A DNA stretch of 64,000 nt, taken from Bacteroidales bacterium. Its GTDB lineage: Bacteria > Bacteroidota > Bacteroidia > Bacteroidales > Marinilabiliaceae. Positions 54,566 to 62,422 of this stretch are shown here, piece by piece (position 1 is the stretch's first letter; each line of letters starts with the position of its first letter). The translations under genes were made by a program, and so were the position numbers. The stretch spans positions 1-64,000 of the forward strand of contig JAKSLF010000002.1 in NCBI GenBank assembly GCA_024401355.1. The letters run 5' to 3'. The notes beneath the pieces are model-generated. The model did not search any database. It was not told the origin of the DNA and saw only the letters and a list, made by a program, of their open reading frames with translations.

Positions 54566-54682
54566 TTAATCAAACAAGGTTTGCTCTTCTTCTACGACAT
54601 CTTCTATTGAGACATCTTCATTCCTTCCAGAGACGGGTTTGCATGGCAAATAAAAAGATTTATCGTTTACACCTACGATCAT
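54566..54682 (-). CDS. Possible 38-residue acidic peptide
   Basis: Starts MIVGVNDKSFYLPCKPVSGR and ends with a strongly acidic stretch, EDVVEEEQTLFD, before TAA. An in-frame TGA lies two codons before the ATG, so it cannot extend upstream. A full -7 element (TATCTTTG) lies 51 bases upstream, giving a ~44-base leader. The codon pattern looks coding. It may be a genuine small protein or the C-terminal remnant of a larger lost gene; I recognise no family. Confidence 0.45.
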   Translation of the reverse strand: MIVGVNDKSFYLPCKPVSGRNEDVSIEDVVEEEQTLFD

Positions 54683-54732
54683 ATGATATCAAGCATAAAT
54701 GACCATATTGCCATCTGTCTATCTTGTATTTA

Positions 54733-54740
54733 CAAAGATA
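54733..54740 (-). promoter_or_regulatory. -7 promoter element before the 38-codon ORF
   Basis: TATCTTTG on the minus strand, identical to the octamer before metG, frr and rbfA. There is no -33 match at normal distance. Confidence 0.45.
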
Positions 54741-54804
54741 CTCCAAAAAAACAAAAAATCCTATTCCACGCCCCATTCTTGTTGGTGGAAAATCCCTCGT
54801 TATG

Positions 54805-54826
54805 TTTCTTTGTCGACACAAAGAAA
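54805..54826. repeat. Perfect 9-bp inverted repeat
   Basis: TTTCTTTGT and ACAAAGAAA around CGAC. Without a T-tract it is not a typical terminator; it could be an operator or a hairpin in a leftward transcript. Confidence 0.6.
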
Positions 54827-55115
54827 TGCCCCCACGGCATGAGTAAAAAAAACAGACTGCAAACCGTCACGGCGCAGTCAATATTACTCCAATAATAATT
54901 CAAATAATTTCTGTACAATTTACATTGCAAATGTATATTAAAATCCTTATAAATGCAAATGAAATTGAACCAAAAAAGAATAGACGCGTTTGTGAAAATG
55001 ATTTTTCGAAATGATAATGTGCCTCAAAATAAGAAAAACACACTCGCGACGAAGGATCAGCGAAAGGAAAATGTCCGAGCACACCGACGGAGAAGTAGCC
55101 GTTCTAAATATCTTT

Positions 55116-55721
55116 TTAAGATAAACACAAGGACTTCAACTCTTCTATTGCCTTATACACATTGGTGTATGACTGATTTTCTTGCACACCTATCTCCTTG
55201 GCACGAGTGATGGCATCATTTTGTTTCTCATCATCAGTCATCTGTATGACCCAATCTGGCTTGGAAAGAAAACGCTCATGTTTTTCATAGTTACGAATAA
55301 AGCTAGACAACTCCCTTTCAGCCTCTTTGCTTGTCGTGAAAAATTTAGCAGTCTTTCTAAAATGCAAAAGGAACCAATATTCTATCGATGGCAAACTGTC
55401 ACATATAAGGACATCTGGCTTGTTGCCATATTTACGCTTGAGCTCTTCAAGTTTTTTCTTCTCAGCAGCATCCCAATTCGTGACATCAGCATCAAATATG
55501 CAGATGGCACGTCCACCTTCGTCGAGCACTTGCCTAATACGCTGTTCGATATAGTATATGTTTTCATTGCCGAAAAAACGTGGACGTATTTTCAGGCGAT
55601 ATCCAAACAAATTCTTGAGATGCTCGAAATAGTACTGTTCGGTTATTCCCGCTCCAATGATAGTCGGGATTGCCTCAAGGGTGTTTTTCGTGTTGGTATT
55701 ACGTACATTCTTCCTTGCCAT
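55116..55721 (-). CDS. rloB: RloB-like Toprim protein
   Basis: 201 residues. The Toprim-type signature is seen: IIGAGITEQYYFEHLK (~21-36, acidic Glu in T-E-Q) and ICIFDADVTNWD (~72-83, D-x-D), then the RloB segment SLPSIEYWFLLHF (~108-120). It is predicted to be a metal-dependent nuclease or nucleotidyl effector. It follows the AAA ATPase gene after 8 bases. RloA/RloB pairs were first noticed near restriction systems, and similar ATPase/Toprim pairs (PARIS, OLD/Gabija-like) defend against phage, so this is likely the effector half. Confidence 0.88.
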   Translation of the reverse strand: MARKNVRNTNTKNTLEAIPTIIGAGITEQYYFEHLKNLFGYRLKIRPRFFGNENIYYIEQRIRQVLDEGGRAICIFDADVTNWDAAEKKKLEELKRKYGNKPDVLICDSLPSIEYWFLLHFRKTAKFFTTSKEAERELSSFIRNYEKHERFLSKPDWVIQMTDDEKQNDAITRAKEIGVQENQSYTNVYKAIEELKSLCLS

Positions 55722-55729
55722 AACTCTTG

Positions 55730-56947
55730 CTATTTGATATTAGGCAATGCTCCGAAACGTCCATTGCGATATGCCTTTTGAATAGACGCCAACTTGTTGA
55801 GACCACGGAACTCAACCAGAGAGAAAAGAGAAGAATGGCCCGTCTCGTCTTTCTCTGTAAACCAGACACTATCCTTACGGATGAGATCATCGGTTGTGTT
55901 AAGCAATGGATCGTAATGAGATGTGATGAGCATCTGCGAATGATTGTCAGTCTCACGAAGAAACTTTTCGATTATGAACTCAACCAACGACGGGTGTAGC
56001 GACGCCTCTATCTCATCAATCATAAGGAATGCCTGCTGCTTAATGGCGGTATAAACTGCGGCCTCTATGCCAAATGTTCTCTTAGTACCATCTGATTGGT
56101 CACTCTCCTGCATCGTGTACTTTTCCTCACCACGCACATTACGCACAGTATGTTCAAAAAGTGTCTCCCAAGTGTCGATGGACTTTGTGCTGACATACTC
56201 AGACACCTTATTGCTTCGCAATCCTGTTATATTGAAGTCTGCACGATGGATAAAATCCAAAAGATATGTTTTGGCAGCCTCGTCCTTGCGCATCATATTG
56301 TTTGCATACTCAAACATGTGAATAGCTGGTGATATTACAGGAAGGTATGAATTGCGCATCCATTCGCGAGCCTCATCAATTTGAGGTATTGAAATATTGA
56401 CCTGGTTGCGAGCTGCAAAAAAAGACATATTCGGCAAGCACTTGAGGGAGATTTCCTCTTGTGCTGCTGCGCTAATCTTTATGGCTTTAGGGTTAAAGGA
56501 TATGACAGACTGTCCATTTTCTAATGAACGCTCAAACAACAGCGTTGGTTGGACACTACGATAAATGAACAATCTTTCTTCAAAAACAGTCTTGACATCC
56601 AACTTTAATTGGTACCAATATCTTGTTTCACCAACAAAAAACTTCAGGCTGAATTCGCTTGGTTCGCTTGGTGTGTTGGCGTCAAGACGGAACGGCATAG
56701 CACCTGTTGGCTCATCTATGTTATCTGCCTTGTCGAACCAAAAGTTGACCAGGAACTCAAAAGCTTTCAGCAAGTTAGACTTGCCAGAGGCATTGGCACC
56801 ATAGACCATTGCAAAACGCAAAAGTCGAGTCTTACCAATAGTCACGACTTGGTAAGCTTCGCTTGTGGTGTCTTTGGTAGCTTCAAAACTGAATGTTATT
56901 TCGTCGCGGAAGGAAAGATAATTCTTCACCTTTAATTCCTGTATCAT
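55730..56947 (-). CDS. rloA: RloA-like AAA ATPase (ABC-type), defence sensor
   Basis: 405 residues. SMC/ABC-type ATPase: N-terminal IQELKVKNYLSFRDEITFSF, Walker A VYGANASGKSNLLKAF (~48-63), Walker B AFLMIDEIEASLHPSLVEF (~302-320), and H-loop-like LITSHYDPLL (~337). The C-terminus ends in the RloA-type RGLNKLASIQKAYRNGRFGALP. In related systems the ATPase senses a phage product and controls the Toprim partner. A -7 element TATATTTG lies upstream, so the two genes form one unit. Confidence 0.9.
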   Translation of the reverse strand: MIQELKVKNYLSFRDEITFSFEATKDTTSEAYQVVTIGKTRLLRFAMVYGANASGKSNLLKAFEFLVNFWFDKADNIDEPTGAMPFRLDANTPSEPSEFSLKFFVGETRYWYQLKLDVKTVFEERLFIYRSVQPTLLFERSLENGQSVISFNPKAIKISAAAQEEISLKCLPNMSFFAARNQVNISIPQIDEAREWMRNSYLPVISPAIHMFEYANNMMRKDEAAKTYLLDFIHRADFNITGLRSNKVSEYVSTKSIDTWETLFEHTVRNVRGEEKYTMQESDQSDGTKRTFGIEAAVYTAIKQQAFLMIDEIEASLHPSLVEFIIEKFLRETDNHSQMLITSHYDPLLNTTDDLIRKDSVWFTEKDETGHSSLFSLVEFRGLNKLASIQKAYRNGRFGALPNIK

Positions 56948-56971
56948 ACTATTCGATTTTTAATCCTGCTG

Positions 56972-57000
56972 CAAATATAGCTATTATTAAATAATACAAA
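56972..57000 (-). promoter_or_regulatory. Probable promoter of the RloA/RloB pair
   Basis: Minus strand: -33 TTTG (57000-56997), 17-base spacer (slightly short), -7 TATATTTG (56979-56972), 25 bases before the RloA start. Confidence 0.55.
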
Positions 57001-57099
57001 CATAAAATCCTATATTATTTGCTTTTAATCGACATATTGACAGATTATGCGCCGAAAATAAAAATAAAAGCGCATAGTCTTACATGTCACCTCCACTCC

Positions 57100-57402
57100 C
57101 CCCAAAAATCAACTTTGACCATTTGACCGCGACCATTCCACGTTTTCTGCATTATACTCCAAAAAGTTTATGTTCTTATTAGTTAAAACGCCAACCCACT
57201 ATGTTAATTCCAGCAACTCTCCTTTAATAACATTTAATAATCTTTCACAATAAAAGCACCCTCGACTTTAGACACTTTTCTCGGAGGGATAACGGTACCT
57301 TACCGTACCCTTACCATACCTTTCTGACTCCATCTCAAAAGGCATTTCTTTAACTCACGTTAACAATGGTCATGGTCAAAGTTGTCAAACTCGATTTTCG
57401 CT
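57100..57402 (+). repeat. Copy 2 of the ~300-base element with terminal inverted repeats
   Basis: Aligns along its whole length with 19738-20040, in the same orientation. Left end CCCCAAAAATCAACTTTGAC, right end AATGGTCATGGTCAAA ... TCGATTTTCGC, again near-complementary. It lies between the RloA/RloB promoter and the 3' end of the xylan operon. Changes relative to copy 1 are scattered substitutions and small indels, while the central GGTACCTTACCGTACCC block and the ends are unchanged or compensating. Confidence 0.85.
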
Positions 57403-57482
57403 TTTTCTTAACACTTCCTTAACATTTCCAATCGCGTTTGAATCGTAGTTTCGTGCCTTTTTAATAGTTTTCAACGTCATTA

Positions 57483-57519
57483 TAACAAAAAATGCAGACA
57501 CCACAACGATGTCTGCATT
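57483..57519 (-). terminator. Terminator of the xylan operon
   Basis: A perfect 10-bp stem (AATGCAGACA / TGTCTGCATT) with a 9-base loop; on the minus strand it is followed by TTTTTTG. It lies 26 bases after the GH43 stop codon. Confidence 0.9.
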
Positions 57520-57544
57520 CCAATATTTCTATTTTATCAAGCTC

Positions 57545-58585
57545 TTACTTGTCGATTCCCTCGATTGTCTTGATCTTGCCATTAGCATCGAATTCAAGTT
57601 CGCATACTTTCAAGCTTCTGAGCCATGACTTGCCACCTGATGGCACCGAGTCGTGGTGGAAGAGATACCACTTGCCTTCATACTGGATGATTGCATGGTG
57701 AGTTGTCCAGCCTACCACAGGAGTAAGAATTACACCCTGATATGTGAATGGACCATAAACGTTGTCACCTGTTGCATAGCAGAGAAGGTGGCTGTCGCCT
57801 GTTGAATATGTGAAGTAGTACTTGCCATCCTTAACAAATGTCCAGCTTGCCTCGAAGAAACGATGTGGATCATCTGCCTTCAATGGGTTGCCCTGCTCGT
57901 CAACAACAACGATTGGACGTGGAGCCTCAGCATAGTTCATACCGTCCTTTGTAAGACGTACGCAACGTGAAGGAAGCGCATCCTGCTTGCCCTCTGGCAA
58001 GTATGGAGTCTCAAGGTGGATGTTATCCTTATAGCGCTGAAGCTGACCGCCCCAAAGACCACCGAAGTATACATATACCTCACCATCTGTAGGGTTCTTG
58101 AATGCACACATGTCTATGCTGTATGAACCAGGAATTGGCGCTGCCTGTGGAATGAATGGACCCTCAGGATTGTCTGCAATGGCTGCACCCCAGTGGAATA
58201 CATCGTTGCGGTCCTTGAGTGGGAAATACATGATGTATTTCTTTACCTTCTTGCTAAAGCCCATACCCTGAGCCTGCTCCTCAGCATTTGTAGGAACTTC
58301 CTGCTCGTACTCCTGTACGTCACAGTCCCAAAGCTGACGACCTGCCCATGGAATATCCTCCTGACGAAGTACACAACCACAGTCAACTACATTGCCTGTC
58401 ATTGGATCACCATCAATGCGAAGCACGTGATAATCTTTCATGATATACTGGTCACCGTTGTCATTCTCAACGTTTGATGCCTCCCAGTCATGTGATGGGT
58501 AGATATAGATCTTGCCATTGAAAATATGTACTGATGGGTCAGCCATATAGTCGGCAGGGAATAAATAACGCTTTGTTGTAGCCAT
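57545..58585 (-). CDS. GH43 glycosidase, probably cytoplasmic beta-xylosidase/arabinofuranosidase
   Basis: 346 residues without signal peptide, so it likely acts in the cytoplasm on imported oligosaccharides. Five-bladed propeller motifs: catalytic base Asp16 in MADPSVH, pKa modulator Asp in YSIDMCAF (~157) and acid Glu in FFEASW (~243). The GRQLWDCDVQEY segment (~83-94) is typical of GH43 subfamily 1-like enzymes. Last gene of the xylan operon, 31 bases after a GH10 gene. In Prevotella bryantii a comparable gene (xynB) sits with a GH10 and a symporter, from memory. Confidence 0.93.
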   Translation of the reverse strand: MATTKRYLFPADYMADPSVHIFNGKIYIYPSHDWEASNVENDNGDQYIMKDYHVLRIDGDPMTGNVVDCGCVLRQEDIPWAGRQLWDCDVQEYEQEVPTNAEEQAQGMGFSKKVKKYIMYFPLKDRNDVFHWGAAIADNPEGPFIPQAAPIPGSYSIDMCAFKNPTDGEVYVYFGGLWGGQLQRYKDNIHLETPYLPEGKQDALPSRCVRLTKDGMNYAEAPRPIVVVDEQGNPLKADDPHRFFEASWTFVKDGKYYFTYSTGDSHLLCYATGDNVYGPFTYQGVILTPVVGWTTHHAIIQYEGKWYLFHHDSVPSGGKSWLRSLKVCELEFDANGKIKTIEGIDK

Positions 58586-58616
58586 CTTTATTTTATTTTT
58601 GAATTATTGTTATAAC

Positions 58617-59729
58617 TTATTTTGCTTGGTCAAGCTTTTCCTGAAGGAATGGCTTGAGTTGATTGTTGCGGTCAAACCACAGGCAGTAGTCTGTACGTCC
58701 CTTGATTGGCCAGTCGTTCTTCCATGAGTCTCGGTCGGTAACACCCCAGGCGGTCACTCGCTTTACGTGGTCTTTATACTTGTCTACAATTTCAAAGAAT
58801 TTTGTCATACGAGCATTCCATTCAACTGAAACACTATCTGGCAACGCATCCTTATATGGATTGAGACTTTCACGATACTCTTCCGTGTCTGCAATGTTTG
58901 CACCCTGAGTTACCGATGGCAATGCACTCATGTCAACTTCCGTAAACTGTACGTCTACACCCTCGGCAATATATGCCTGAATGCTTGCTTCAAAATCATC
59001 CCAGTCCGGACGGTTCATTCCCATATGACTCTGAAGACCTACCGCATCTATTCGGCAACCACGCTCTTTGAGTTGACGTATCAGTCTTACAACGCCTTCG
59101 CGTCGACCTGGCACATTCATTCCATAGTCATTGTAGTACAGTTCTAGATCAGGATCCGCCTCATGAGCATATTGAAATGCCAAAGGAATGAACTCCTCTC
59201 CCAATATCTGATACCATAGACTATTACGGTATGAACCATCTTCAACTATTGCCTCGTTGACTACATCCCAACCTGTAATTTTACCCTTGTAGCGAGTTAC
59301 TACTGTTGTAATGTGGTCTTTCATGCGAGCTTTAAGCTCATCGGCTGTCACCTGCTGTCCGTCGTCTCCAACAAACAACCATGGCGCCTGCTGACTGTGC
59401 CACACAAGACAATGACCTATGACCTGCATACCATTGTCAACACCAAACTGAACAAATTTATCTGCCTCATCCCAGTAATACTGATCTTTCCCTGGATGGA
59501 TATTCTCATGCTTCATGCAATCCTCAGGAACGATGCTATTGAAGTGACGAAGCACTATAGAGTCGCTCACCTGGTCTTCACCGCTTGACTGACGAACGTT
59601 GATTGCAGCACCAAGAGTATAATCAGGAAACAGATCTTTAAGAGTCTTCTCCTGTGGCTCTGAAACCGTACTGCATGCTGTTGTCACAACCGTAATAGCG
59701 GCTAAATATGACAATGTTATTTTTTTCAT
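58617..59729 (-). CDS. GH10 endo-1,4-beta-xylanase, lipoprotein (copy 2)
   Basis: 370 residues from ATG 59729, giving a signal peptide with lipobox TTAC. GH10 motifs: HCLVWHSQQAPW (~106), acid/base Glu in WDVVNEA (~158), LYYNDYGMN (~195), nucleophile Glu in QFTEVDMS (~263) and WGVTDRDSW near the end. There is no carbohydrate-binding module. It follows another GH10 after 13 bases; the two are clearly paralogous but diverged, implying different product or side-chain preference. Confidence 0.95.
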   Translation of the reverse strand: MKKITLSYLAAITVVTTACSTVSEPQEKTLKDLFPDYTLGAAINVRQSSGEDQVSDSIVLRHFNSIVPEDCMKHENIHPGKDQYYWDEADKFVQFGVDNGMQVIGHCLVWHSQQAPWLFVGDDGQQVTADELKARMKDHITTVVTRYKGKITGWDVVNEAIVEDGSYRNSLWYQILGEEFIPLAFQYAHEADPDLELYYNDYGMNVPGRREGVVRLIRQLKERGCRIDAVGLQSHMGMNRPDWDDFEASIQAYIAEGVDVQFTEVDMSALPSVTQGANIADTEEYRESLNPYKDALPDSVSVEWNARMTKFFEIVDKYKDHVKRVTAWGVTDRDSWKNDWPIKGRTDYCLWFDRNNQLKPFLQEKLDQAK

Positions 59730-59742
59730 AGATGTCACGTTT

Positions 59743-60927
59743 TTACTGTTCTTTTCTCAAATCGATGAGCTTCTGGATTACCGACTTCGGCTGGCTGTTG
59801 CGGTCGAATAATGTCGCATAGTCCATACGTCCACGTATTGGGAAGTCATTACGCCATGAATTGGCATCATTGAAACACCAGAAGTTAACTCTGCTGATTA
59901 CTTCCTTATGAGTCAACAACATCTTGTAGAAACCAACCCAAAAGTTGTTGAACGCTTCCTCCATCTCAGGAGTCAAACCCTCACGATATGGGTCCATTTC
60001 CGGACGATATGCAAACTTGTCACTAATGTTGGCACCAGAGAATCCATACGGATTTGGAAGTATCGAAAGGTCAAGCTCCGAGAATGCTGCCTTGACGCCC
60101 AATTCTTCTATGCACTTGAGAGAGTGGTCATACTGGGCGATTATCGTATCCGCACCATCTTCCAGTATGATGTGTCCCTGCATTCCTATTGCTGTCAATG
60201 GCAATCCCTGCTCGAGAAGCGGACGGAAGAATTTACATACTCCCTCGATTTTCGATGCTTTGTTCATCGAGTAATCGTTGAAGTAGAGCTCTGCTGTCGA
60301 ATCAGCCTCATGCGCATATTGGAATGCCAATGGGATAAACTCTTCTCCAAGTATCTGGTAGAACAAGCTGTTGCGGAACGAACCGTCGTCCTCAAAACAT
60401 TCGTTACATACGTCCCAAGCGTCAACACGGCCTTTGAAGTGCTGCATTATTGTTGTTATATGCTCCTTCATGCGCATCTTCAATTTTTCCGGCGAAACAA
60501 GTCCGCCATCAGCGTCAAAATGAAACCATGGTGCACACTGCGAATGCCAGATAAGACAATGACCCATCACTTTCATGTTTGCTGCCTTCGCCTTGTCTAC
60601 AAATTCATCTGCAAGCTTGAAGTCATATCGGTTTTCTTCCGGATGTATCACTTCACATTTCATGCAGTTCTCAGCAACTACCCAGTTGAAGTTCTTGGTT
60701 ATGATGTCCCAGTTCTTTGTCTGGTCTGCCGACACCATTCCCGTATAATCACTCAATGCCTTGCTGTCTGCAGCCACTTCCCACTGATTGACACTGACAC
60801 CAGTATACCAGCAGTCTTCGTAGGCTTTGGCAAGCGACATAGCAGCATCGTCAGCCTGATTTTGATTTCCGCCGCACGACGACAACACTATGGCTGCCAA
60901 AGGTATTGATAAGTATTTTGCTTTCAT
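59743..60927 (-). CDS. GH10 endo-1,4-beta-xylanase, lipoprotein (copy 1)
   Basis: 394 residues from ATG 60927; a GTG nine codons earlier would overlap the symporter gene. Lipobox LSSC. GH10 motifs: HCLIWHSQCAPW (~128), acid/base Glu in WDVCNECF (~173; Cys replaces the usual Val), LYFNDYSMN, nucleophile Glu in AFSELDLS (~284), FWCFNDANSW. The substitution at NEC is unusual but does not remove a catalytic residue. It lies 4 bases after the symporter's stop. Confidence 0.94.
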   Translation of the reverse strand: MKAKYLSIPLAAIVLSSCGGNQNQADDAAMSLAKAYEDCWYTGVSVNQWEVAADSKALSDYTGMVSADQTKNWDIITKNFNWVVAENCMKCEVIHPEENRYDFKLADEFVDKAKAANMKVMGHCLIWHSQCAPWFHFDADGGLVSPEKLKMRMKEHITTIMQHFKGRVDAWDVCNECFEDDGSFRNSLFYQILGEEFIPLAFQYAHEADSTAELYFNDYSMNKASKIEGVCKFFRPLLEQGLPLTAIGMQGHIILEDGADTIIAQYDHSLKCIEELGVKAAFSELDLSILPNPYGFSGANISDKFAYRPEMDPYREGLTPEMEEAFNNFWVGFYKMLLTHKEVISRVNFWCFNDANSWRNDFPIRGRMDYATLFDRNSQPKSVIQKLIDLRKEQ

Positions 60928-60931
60928 CCTT

Positions 60932-62395
60932 TTATTTCTTATGACGTGCCTCAATTTCTCTGTTCATCTCGTCAATCTTCTCGTCTGTGAGAGGATACTT
61001 GTAGATGAGATAACCTACCACTATGAGAAGGATAGCAGGGATAATGGTTGTGAACCAGAGGATAGCATCCTGTGCTGTTGCTGAGTATTCACCCAACTTC
61101 ATGTAATAAGCATTTACAGGTGCACTGATGAACGATGCGAGGAACACTACGATGAAGATTCCAATCATAAGCTGGAGACACTTGTTGGCCTTGAACTCGG
61201 CAAACATCTCACCGTATGATACTGGCTTCTCAGGTGTTGTAGCGATACGCTCCTGGCAACTCTTGAAGCAATATGTCAAAAGCGCAAGACCTGCGATGGC
61301 GAAGATTGTTATCACAGTAAACCAAGCGTTCGGATCTGTCTGCAATGCTGAAGCTTCTGTTGCAAGGTCAAAACCTATCATGCCCATTACCAAAGGAGTA
61401 ATCCAGCCTGCAACTGAAAATCCTGCCTTGAATGCCACACCTGCAAGGGCGTTTACTGTAGCAGCTGGACGGTTGCCTGTTCTGTACTCCGATTCTGTGA
61501 TTACTTCTGGAACAAGTGCCCACATGAGCGAACCCACCAAAAGACCAACACCTGTCAAAACTTTGGCTGCCTGAATCACGAATCCATAAGTTTCAAGCCA
61601 TTGTGGAACCATCTCAGCCTCGCCAGTAGACTCATTAATCTTTTCTACCAAGGCACTTAGGTCAGTAAACTTAGGAATAGAGTAGAGAATGCAGAATCCT
61701 ACGAAACCTATTGCAAGAAGAAGGTAGTAGAGACCTTTCTTACCCAACCACTTCTTCAAAACTGGCATCGACGGAAGGATGATGAATGCAGGGATTGTAC
61801 CGATGGCCATGAAGAGTGCCTGGTTCCAGTCGATAGTGGCTGCATGTGCAAAGTATGCAAGTCCGATAGGGAAACCTGCCTGAACAAGAATCTGACCGAT
61901 GTTAGCACATACCATACGAGTTGATGTCAGCTTGAGGACCTCGTCGTTGTCACGGGTCATGCTGGCCATGATAGAACCGTAAGGAATGTTTACTACCGAA
62001 TAGATCATGCTCAATACTGTATAGCTTATTGTAGCATATACAACTTTGGCTGTATAACCCCACTCAGCAACCTGTGGAAGCATGAGGAAACATGCTGCAA
62101 CAGTCAGAGGAATACCACCATAAAGAAGGTATGAACGATACTTTCCGAGTTTAGGATTGTGGTTGTCGATATAACGACCTACAATAGGACTCCAGAAACA
62201 GTCTATAAGTCTTACTGTGAGAATAAGTCCACCTACAAATGCTGGGTTGATCTTAAGTACTGTTGTCAAATACAACATCAGATAGGTCGCTACCGTCTGA
62301 AAGATAAGGTTCTGTGCAAGGTCGCCCGAACCAAATCCGATTCGCTGCGCCCATGAGAGCTTATAAAAGCCCTTTGATTCTTGATTGTTTTCCAT
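60932..62395 (-). CDS. GPH-family sugar:cation symporter (xyloside type)
   Basis: 487 residues, 12 membrane segments. Family motifs: RLIDCFWSPIVGRYIDNHNPKLGKYR (~60-85, split; loop 2-3 with D-x-x-x-D), YSVVNIPYGSIMASMT (~135-150). It takes up oligosaccharides or pentosides together with a cation. It lies in the xylan operon between the SGNH esterase and the GH10 genes, equivalent by order to xynD of the P. bryantii xylanase cluster (recalled, not compared). No SusC/SusD pair is in this stretch, so this symporter is the only sugar importer of the operon seen here. Confidence 0.92.
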   Translation of the reverse strand: MENNQESKGFYKLSWAQRIGFGSGDLAQNLIFQTVATYLMLYLTTVLKINPAFVGGLILTVRLIDCFWSPIVGRYIDNHNPKLGKYRSYLLYGGIPLTVAACFLMLPQVAEWGYTAKVVYATISYTVLSMIYSVVNIPYGSIMASMTRDNDEVLKLTSTRMVCANIGQILVQAGFPIGLAYFAHAATIDWNQALFMAIGTIPAFIILPSMPVLKKWLGKKGLYYLLLAIGFVGFCILYSIPKFTDLSALVEKINESTGEAEMVPQWLETYGFVIQAAKVLTGVGLLVGSLMWALVPEVITESEYRTGNRPAATVNALAGVAFKAGFSVAGWITPLVMGMIGFDLATEASALQTDPNAWFTVITIFAIAGLALLTYCFKSCQERIATTPEKPVSYGEMFAEFKANKCLQLMIGIFIVVFLASFISAPVNAYYMKLGEYSATAQDAILWFTTIIPAILLIVVGYLIYKYPLTDEKIDEMNREIEARHKK

Positions 62396-62422
62396 TATGA
62401 TTTTTTGTTTTGATTTGTCTCT

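Larger units (their letters stand above)
54267..55115. other. 849-base tract between the ATPase gene and the RloB-like gene
   Basis: Mostly non-coding and AT-rich. It contains an 18-base direct repeat pair (54334-54383), a 38-codon minus-strand ORF (54566-54682) with a -7 element, and a perfect inverted repeat (54805-54826). Other open frames here have biased, low-complexity translations and no family look. Parts may be remnants of a deleted accessory gene. Confidence 0.55.

Noticed and set aside
54683..54930. Overlapping short ORFs on both strands
   Set aside because: Low-complexity translations running through a perfect inverted repeat; no family resemblance and no promoter in the right place.
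55182..55781. 199-codon plus-strand ORF
   Set aside because: Antisense to the RloB-like gene with a recognisable Toprim motif.
59908..60909. 333-codon plus-strand ORF
   Set aside because: Lies exactly opposite a GH10 gene with intact catalytic motifs; its Cys/His-rich translation has no family look.
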